Source: Candidatus Woesearchaeota archaeon (lineage in GTDB: Archaea > Nanobdellota > Nanobdellia > UBA10117 > JABICX01). Taken from it: 32,306 bases of DNA. The translations under genes and the position numbers were made by a program. Numbering within the stretch: position 1 is the stretch's first letter; each line of letters opens with the position of its first letter. The DNA is taken from positions 1-32,306 of the forward strand of contig JABHLG010000008.1 of NCBI GenBank assembly GCA_018692915.1. The letters run 5' to 3'. A model generated the notes under the pieces. The model ran no database searches. It was not told the origin of the DNA and was given only the letters and a program-made list of their open reading frames with translations. Positions 27,250 through 32,306 of the stretch are shown piece after piece.

Positions 27250-27579
27250 ATGGCAGATCCATTAGGTGGTCTCGGAGGTGGTGGCTTAGGTGGCGGCCTT
27301 GGAGGTGGAATGAAAGGGCTCGGAGGTGGCTTAGGCGGAGGTCTAGGTGGTATCTCAATTGGCGCAGTTTTCAAATGGGTCTTAATTCTAGCAGCAATAG
27401 TTGGAGTTTTATCAGCAATACTTATTTTCGCACAAGTTTTGAGCATTGACCTGGGGGTCAACCTTCCAATAGGACTAGAAACACTAGGTATTATAGCTGG
27501 ACTGTGTGCATTCATCACAGGTCTAGATACTCTCTGGAACACACTTAAGAATCATGGTGGCGGACTAGGAGGATTATAA
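27250..27579 (+). CDS. glycine-rich membrane protein
   Basis: GGLGGG repeats at the N-terminus and GGGLGGL at the C-terminus, two TM segments; stop overlaps next ATG (TAATG). Confidence 0.7.
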   Translation: MADPLGGLGGGGLGGGLGGGMKGLGGGLGGGLGGISIGAVFKWVLILAAIVGVLSAILIFAQVLSIDLGVNLPIGLETLGIIAGLCAFITGLDTLWNTLKNHGGGLGGL

Positions 27580-27836
27580 TGTCCATGCTAGCAGCTCTAG
27601 CGATTATTTTTGGAGTATTACGTAGTCTATCGGGGTTACCTCAAGCATATAAGATTTTTAAGAGAAAGAGTGCTAAGGATATATCAATTATAAGCGTACT
27701 ACTAGTGTTTTCAGCTACCATCGTATGGATAGCATATGGTTTAGAAATCATGAACACACCAATTCTTATAGCAAATGGAGTTGCAGCATGCGCCACGTCT
27801 GTTGTTATTTTTGGCTGGCTTAAGTACGGAAGATAA
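27579..27836 (+). CDS. SemiSWEET (MtN3/PQ-loop) transporter
   Basis: 85 aa; LPQAYKIFKRKSAKDISIISVLLVFSATIVWIAYGLEIMNTPILIANG. Confidence 0.9.
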   Translation: MSMLAALAIIFGVLRSLSGLPQAYKIFKRKSAKDISIISVLLVFSATIVWIAYGLEIMNTPILIANGVAACATSVVIFGWLKYGR

Positions 27837-27895
27837 ACTTATCGCTTAATACATCTTAAGCGAGATTATTTATATTATTAAGCACTTAACTCAAT

Positions 27896-28699
27896 ATGAC
27901 AGTTATTCAGAGATTAGAAGCTGAGTTAAGAATCCGTGGACTCAGCCCTAAAACAGTCTCCACATATATATTACACTGCACTAAATTCCTTGAATTCCTC
28001 AACAAGCCCATAGAAGAGGTTGAAGAAGATGATGTTAAGAGCTATCTTGCAGAAAAGATGTCTCATGATGCTGCTCCTCGCTCAATTGCCCTAACAAAAG
28101 CTGCGATTATGTTTATGACTAATGAAATTTTAGGTAAGTCAATCAAGTTCAAAACACAGAAAATCCCTCGCTCAGTTCCAGAAGTTCTAAGCAAGGAGGA
28201 AGTTAAATTATTAATAGACACTGCAAAACACAAGAACAAACTAATGCTTGAACTGCTTTATTCTAGTGGCCTACGACTGAGTGAGTTAATTAGCTTAAAA
28301 ATAGAAGACTTGGAACTTAACACTAAGACGGGCTGGGTTCGAAGTGGCAAGGGAAACAAGGATCGCATGATCATTTTATCAGATAAGGTTATTGAGCACC
28401 TTAGAGAGTTTATCGACGATCGAAAAACAGGGTACATCCTCCAAGGTAGAAATGGCAAACTATCTCCTCGAACTGTGCAGATCACGCTAGCTAATCTCGC
28501 TAAAAAAGCGAACTTAACTAAGAAAGTTCATCCACACATGCTTCGGCATAGTTTTGCTACACATTTATTAGAAGCTGGAACTGATATCAGAAAAATCCAA
28601 GTCCTGCTCGGCCATTCTGACCTTAGCACAACACAAATTTATACTCAAGTATCTAACAAAGAACTTAAGAAAATCCAATCACCTCTAGATGATTTATAG
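27896..28699 (+). CDS. xerA: XerA-type tyrosine recombinase
   Basis: SSGLRLSELISLK, GKGNKDR, HPHMLRHSFATHLLEAGTDIRKIQVLLGHSDLSTTQIYTQVS catalytic blocks. Confidence 0.92.
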   Translation: MTVIQRLEAELRIRGLSPKTVSTYILHCTKFLEFLNKPIEEVEEDDVKSYLAEKMSHDAAPRSIALTKAAIMFMTNEILGKSIKFKTQKIPRSVPEVLSKEEVKLLIDTAKHKNKLMLELLYSSGLRLSELISLKIEDLELNTKTGWVRSGKGNKDRMIILSDKVIEHLREFIDDRKTGYILQGRNGKLSPRTVQITLANLAKKANLTKKVHPHMLRHSFATHLLEAGTDIRKIQVLLGHSDLSTTQIYTQVSNKELKKIQSPLDDL

Positions 28700-28837
28700 C
28701 TAAAATCCGACATAAAATATCCTTACAGTCTACTGCTTTTTTAGGCTTCAGGCATTTTGGTTTTTTTCTCGGGGCGATATTTTACAGATAATATATACAG
28801 AAGATATTTTTGAAAATGGTTTTTAGAAGGAACTTAG

Positions 28838-29353
28838 TCAAAGTAAACCTTGCAATTCAGTTTTAATGCGAAAATATGCCGTATCTGCTTCACTAGGATT
28901 AGTTATATTAGCAACATCTGCAATATATGCTTCATGTTGATCAAGACTCCAAACAGTTGGCGTATCTATTATAGCAGGGATATTAATGGAATTTTTAGAT
29001 ACAACAAGTAAAAATCTCAACGTAACGCCCCATTTTTCTGATTTTGTTTGGTGTTCAGCCTCGTGTTCACTCATATTTTTAATATCACCTTCAATAACTG
29101 ACTCCATTTGACGACGTCCTTTATACAAACAATCACGGAGAGCTACACGACAGGCACCTGCAAGTTCTTCAATATTTGTATAAATATTTCCATCACTTAT
29201 CTTAATCCAATCTTCATCGATTTCGTTGCTTCGTTGAGTATATTCAAATGCAGTTAGATTATTTGAACCACGTAAAATAAGATCTCGAGTTAGTTGCTCG
29301 TCTTTTTTAGTGATTTCTTGGATAATTTCATCTCGATTAATCGATTCTGCCAT
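28838..29353 (-). CDS. hypothetical protein containing an HEAEH motif
   Basis: 171-aa ORF with leaderless-type promoter CCCTTAAAAGCG. Confidence 0.6.
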   Translation of the reverse strand: MAESINRDEIIQEITKKDEQLTRDLILRGSNNLTAFEYTQRSNEIDEDWIKISDGNIYTNIEELAGACRVALRDCLYKGRRQMESVIEGDIKNMSEHEAEHQTKSEKWGVTLRFLLVVSKNSINIPAIIDTPTVWSLDQHEAYIADVANITNPSEADTAYFRIKTELQGLL

Positions 29354-29395
29354 ATTTCACTATCAAATAGTTCGCTTTTAAGGGTTTTGAATCAC

Positions 29396-30031
29396 TTATT
29401 CTTTTTTATGCGAATAATCAACACCTGGTAGAATATTCAAGGTCATTGCTGCATGAGCTGGATCTACACGACGCGCTAATGGCTTTCCATAAATAAAATC
29501 CGTTGCTTGCTTTCCACCATAAAAGTGATGCTTTTCAATTGCGTGTATATTTTCTCCAGAATAATGCATTTCCGTAGCAGTACGCGTATTCAATACAATA
29601 GCAGACTCTTCTGTATTAAAACTCGCACCATCCCAAGGACATGGAAGCGTGTCTAATCGAGAAAAAACCTTTACAGAAAACTCACCAATCTGAAAATATG
29701 TTTCTTTGATCTCCCTTGTACGCTTTTTCTTCTCGCTCCAACCTAACTTTTCTTCACGCATCCTATACCTTGCAGTATTACGTTTAGCTCTAGCACTGAA
29801 TAATAAATAAGACATCTGATCAGACATCTGCTTATGAGTTATTCCTAAACGCGCCATAGTGGCTTCGTCTTCAGCAATGATATCCATAAGATTCTCCTCT
29901 GGACCCATTAAACCTTGCTGATTAGCACTAGCTAATAATATATCATTTACTTCTTCTATTGTTCTAATTGGTTGAGGAATTGGTTCAGTTCGTGGATAGC
30001 TTTGTGTCTGATTACACATATCAATTACCAT
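29396..30031 (-). CDS. hypothetical protein
   Basis: 211-aa ORF with promoter CAAAAGCCTTAAAAAGTG. Confidence 0.65.
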   Translation of the reverse strand: MVIDMCNQTQSYPRTEPIPQPIRTIEEVNDILLASANQQGLMGPEENLMDIIAEDEATMARLGITHKQMSDQMSYLLFSARAKRNTARYRMREEKLGWSEKKKRTREIKETYFQIGEFSVKVFSRLDTLPCPWDGASFNTEESAIVLNTRTATEMHYSGENIHAIEKHHFYGGKQATDFIYGKPLARRVDPAHAAMTLNILPGVDYSHKKE

Positions 30032-30087
30032 ATATCACTCCAAAATAACACTTTTTAAGGCTTTTGAAAAAGAAATTTTAGAAGGAA

Positions 30088-30474
30088 TTACTTCTCATTG
30101 CTCTTATCCCATTCAGCAACTTCTACTTTATTTCCATCAGGGTCTTCAAACATAAAGTAGTGGTATGGATGCATGAAGTTTACATATTCAATCTTACTTA
30201 TGCTCTTAGGTTTAAGCTTCTTTACCCGAGCACGCTCTTTTTTTATATCATCAGTATAGAACCCTATGATAACATTGTCTCCTTTCTTATAATTTAGATT
30301 ATCAAAAGCAGGTCTATATATTCCTAAAGTAACGGTCTTACCATCATCAAAATCAGCCCATCTAGTCTTATATCTTGCTCTAATCTTTTTCTTAAAGAAA
30401 CTTTCCCAGAATTTAATCGCTATGTCTAAGTCTTTAACACATACATATACATTACTCATCATACTAATAGCCAT
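30088..30474 (-). CDS. VOC/glyoxalase-family protein
   Basis: VYVCVKDLDIAIKFWESFF ... HYFMFEDPDGNKVEVAEW. Confidence 0.9.
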   Translation of the reverse strand: MAISMMSNVYVCVKDLDIAIKFWESFFKKKIRARYKTRWADFDDGKTVTLGIYRPAFDNLNYKKGDNVIIGFYTDDIKKERARVKKLKPKSISKIEYVNFMHPYHYFMFEDPDGNKVEVAEWDKSNEK

Positions 30475-30534
30475 ATGTTAATACAATTCAAAAACATATA
30501 AACTTAATCATTACTTAAATATTTTCAGAAGGAA

Positions 30535-31011
30535 TTATACTGTAATTTTTCCAGTAATTGCGTAAAACACTGCTGCAGGTTCTTTGTAAAACCATTCTAA
30601 TCTTTTGATTCCAGTTCCTAAGGGAAAATGCTTTGCTATATGATATAATTCGTGACGAACAGTGCCGCGACGTGCTCCGTTCTTAAATTTTTTAATATCT
30701 AATTTAACTAGCGGAATAATTCTATCGTTGTCAACCTCTTCAAAATCGAGCCATTTATCTGTGTCTAAATTAAATCCAAACATTTTTACCCGGGAACCTG
30801 GAATTGTCTTATCTTCTGCTTCATAAAGAAATGGAACTATTGTATATGGTAAATTAAGAGCTTCTGCTTCTTCTTTAACAATTTTTTCTAACTGCTCTTT
30901 TGAATGAATGCGTTCAGAATTAAGCTCAAGGATACTTCCTGCAATCAATGGGCCAAAATATCCTGCTACTGCTCCACCAATATATTTAGCTAATTCAATC
31001 ATTTCTTCCAT
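30535..31011 (-). CDS. small putative zinc metallopeptidase (HExxH)
   Basis: RRGTVRHELYHIAKH plus downstream EPAAVFYA; N-terminal hydrophobic segment. Confidence 0.6.
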   Translation of the reverse strand: MEEMIELAKYIGGAVAGYFGPLIAGSILELNSERIHSKEQLEKIVKEEAEALNLPYTIVPFLYEAEDKTIPGSRVKMFGFNLDTDKWLDFEEVDNDRIIPLVKLDIKKFKNGARRGTVRHELYHIAKHFPLGTGIKRLEWFYKEPAAVFYAITGKITV

Positions 31012-31012
31012 A

Positions 31013-31372
31013 TTATGCTCTCAAAGTTGAGAAATGTTTCTCAATTGTATTAAAATTATCTATGATTGCATTGATATGCTCTTCTTTTTTAGGATGATTT
31101 GGTGATGCTTCTAAGTGTTCTTTTAATACATGAGTATTAACTTTAATATCAACAACATCTGAAGGAAGGTCATATAAATCAGCATTACTTCTATCCATCA
31201 ATTGATTATATGTACATCTTGAACCTATTGGAAAAACACTAACAAGTTCTTTATCTTCAAATCCAAATGAGCTAATAATTATACCTGAACGCCATTCTAT
31301 ACTGCCATTTTTATTATTATGTGCATACACTACATATGTTTTTCTTATGTCTAGCTTATTTGCTTGTATCAT
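31013..31372 (-). CDS. hypothetical protein
   Basis: 119-aa ORF with leaderless-type promoter AAGGCTTTTAAATTG; immediately upstream of 30535..31011. Confidence 0.6.
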   Translation of the reverse strand: MIQANKLDIRKTYVVYAHNNKNGSIEWRSGIIISSFGFEDKELVSVFPIGSRCTYNQLMDRSNADLYDLPSDVVDIKVNTHVLKEHLEASPNHPKKEEHINAIIDNFNTIEKHFSTLRA

Positions 31373-31428
31373 GTTTTCACTTTAAAATAACAATTTAAAA
31401 GCCTTTTGAAAAGGATTTTCAGAAGGAA

Positions 31429-31728
31429 TTACTTTAAACCTGGACGATACACTTCAAAATTTGAATTATAGAAATCATCTGTTTTTATATATATACCAGA
31501 TCCTGTTGGATTTTCTTTTACTAAACCGCTTTTCCGAAGGTGATTTAAGTATCGCTCTCCACACATTATATTTGCACCAATTAAATCATCAATATGAATG
31601 CCTTGTTCAGGAATCTTTGCGAGAAATTTAATAACATTTATACCCTGTAATCCTTTTTGTGGTCTATCTTTAGTAATTATTTTTACCATAGCGCCTCCTT
31701 TTTCTAGTAATATCTCATGTAATTCCAT
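31429..31728 (-). CDS. hypothetical winged-helix-like protein
   Basis: 99 aa; IKFLAKIPEQGIHIDDLIGANIMCGERYLNHLRKSGLVKE. Confidence 0.55.
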   Translation of the reverse strand: MELHEILLEKGGAMVKIITKDRPQKGLQGINVIKFLAKIPEQGIHIDDLIGANIMCGERYLNHLRKSGLVKENPTGSGIYIKTDDFYNSNFEVYRPGLK

Positions 31729-31793
31729 AATCTAAATATCTTAAAAATCTTAAAACAATTTGTATTGTCAAAGAATGTTATTCTTTTTGAAAG

Positions 31794-32216
31794 CTACTTT
31801 ATCAAATTAGAATTAAAACTTATCTTCTTATGTAAAATATAAACTATAACAAAAGCGACTGCTCCAGCTAAAATCCTACTCAACATTGGTCCGAACATAA
31901 CAAGCTCTACAAACACATACATAAAGACCATATTAATTAGTAGATCAAAGACAGATATCGATAAAAATGCAGTAAACTGTGTCTTTACGCTCTTAGCTTG
32001 CGACTTAAATGCAAACTTTCTGCTAAAAATGTATCTTAGAGTGCTTCCAAATGTAAATGATATAACTACAGCAATTTGATAGTGAACATCTGTAAATAAT
32101 ATCAAATAGAACGCCAGCAACTCGAAAATACTTGAAAAACCTGCAACTGCACCAAACCTAATCATCTGCGCAGATTTGCTGTTTTTAAGAAACTCCTTTA
32201 TCGATCCTAGGTTCAT
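31794..32216 (-). CDS. GtrA-family membrane protein
   Basis: 140 aa, four TM; IRFGAVAGFSSIFELLAFYLI ... FTFGSTLRYIFSRKFAF. Confidence 0.85.
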   Translation of the reverse strand: MNLGSIKEFLKNSKSAQMIRFGAVAGFSSIFELLAFYLILFTDVHYQIAVVISFTFGSTLRYIFSRKFAFKSQAKSVKTQFTAFLSISVFDLLINMVFMYVFVELVMFGPMLSRILAGAVAFVIVYILHKKISFNSNLIK

Positions 32217-32306
32217 ATTGAACTAACTCTGAAAACATTAAAAACCGTTCGAATAGCGCAGGTGATGTATATTATACGTAAAAAAATAAAAAATAAAAAA
32301 TAAAAA

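Larger units (their letters stand above)
28821..31431. repeat. dispersed ~27-nt element CTTTTGAAAARRATTTT(C)AGAAGGAA at minus-strand gene ends
   Basis: Strong copies end at 28832, 30087, 30534 and 31428, at or just before the stop codon (in + orientation TTA/TCA). Confidence 0.6.

Noticed and set aside
27198-27542. Proline-rich ORF on the minus strand
   Set aside because: Antisense shadow of the GGLGGG codons of 27250..27579
27896-31800. Integron: xerA plus cassette array with attC-like sites
   Set aside because: Genes point toward the recombinase rather than away, XerA is the normal chromosomal type, and the repeats partly coincide with core promoters; kept only as a repeat-element finding

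Overview
The window looks like AT-rich archaeal chromosome, probably from a DPANN or otherwise small-genome lineage; this is inferred from gene content only and no taxonomic search was run. Core genes: FKBP-type PPIase (cut by the window start, missing from the ORF track), P2-type Ca2+-like ATPase, RfcL and RfcS, MFS transporter, IleRS, TBP, MCM, an OB-fold RPA-like SSB, aIF2-beta, DUF424, an arginase/agmatinase-family enzyme, a SIMPL protein, an ASCH protein, two SemiSWEETs, XerA and GtrA. RNA genes: SRP RNA and four tRNAs. Three of the tRNAs carry introns: Ser-GCT (37/38), Phe-GAA (37/38 plus an apparent second intron in the T-loop) and Gln-CTG (insert at the D-arm/anticodon-arm junction). 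Main leads: (1) the multi-intron and non-canonical-intron tRNAs; (2) seven copies of a palindromic element (core TTRCAATATTGYAA + AGAAY) in a 0.5 kb non-coding convergent gap about 1 kb from xerA; (3) matching 5' leaders of TBP and MCM, each with an ATC-AAA-GAT hairpin followed by a perfect inverted repeat enclosing the GGAGG ribosome-binding site; (4) a ~27-nt element abutting the stop codons of several consecutive minus-strand genes beside xerA; (5) two divergent SemiSWEET paralogues around a Gly-rich membrane protein; (6) a HopA1-like protein and a SecB-like protein. All family calls come from motif recognition by eye.
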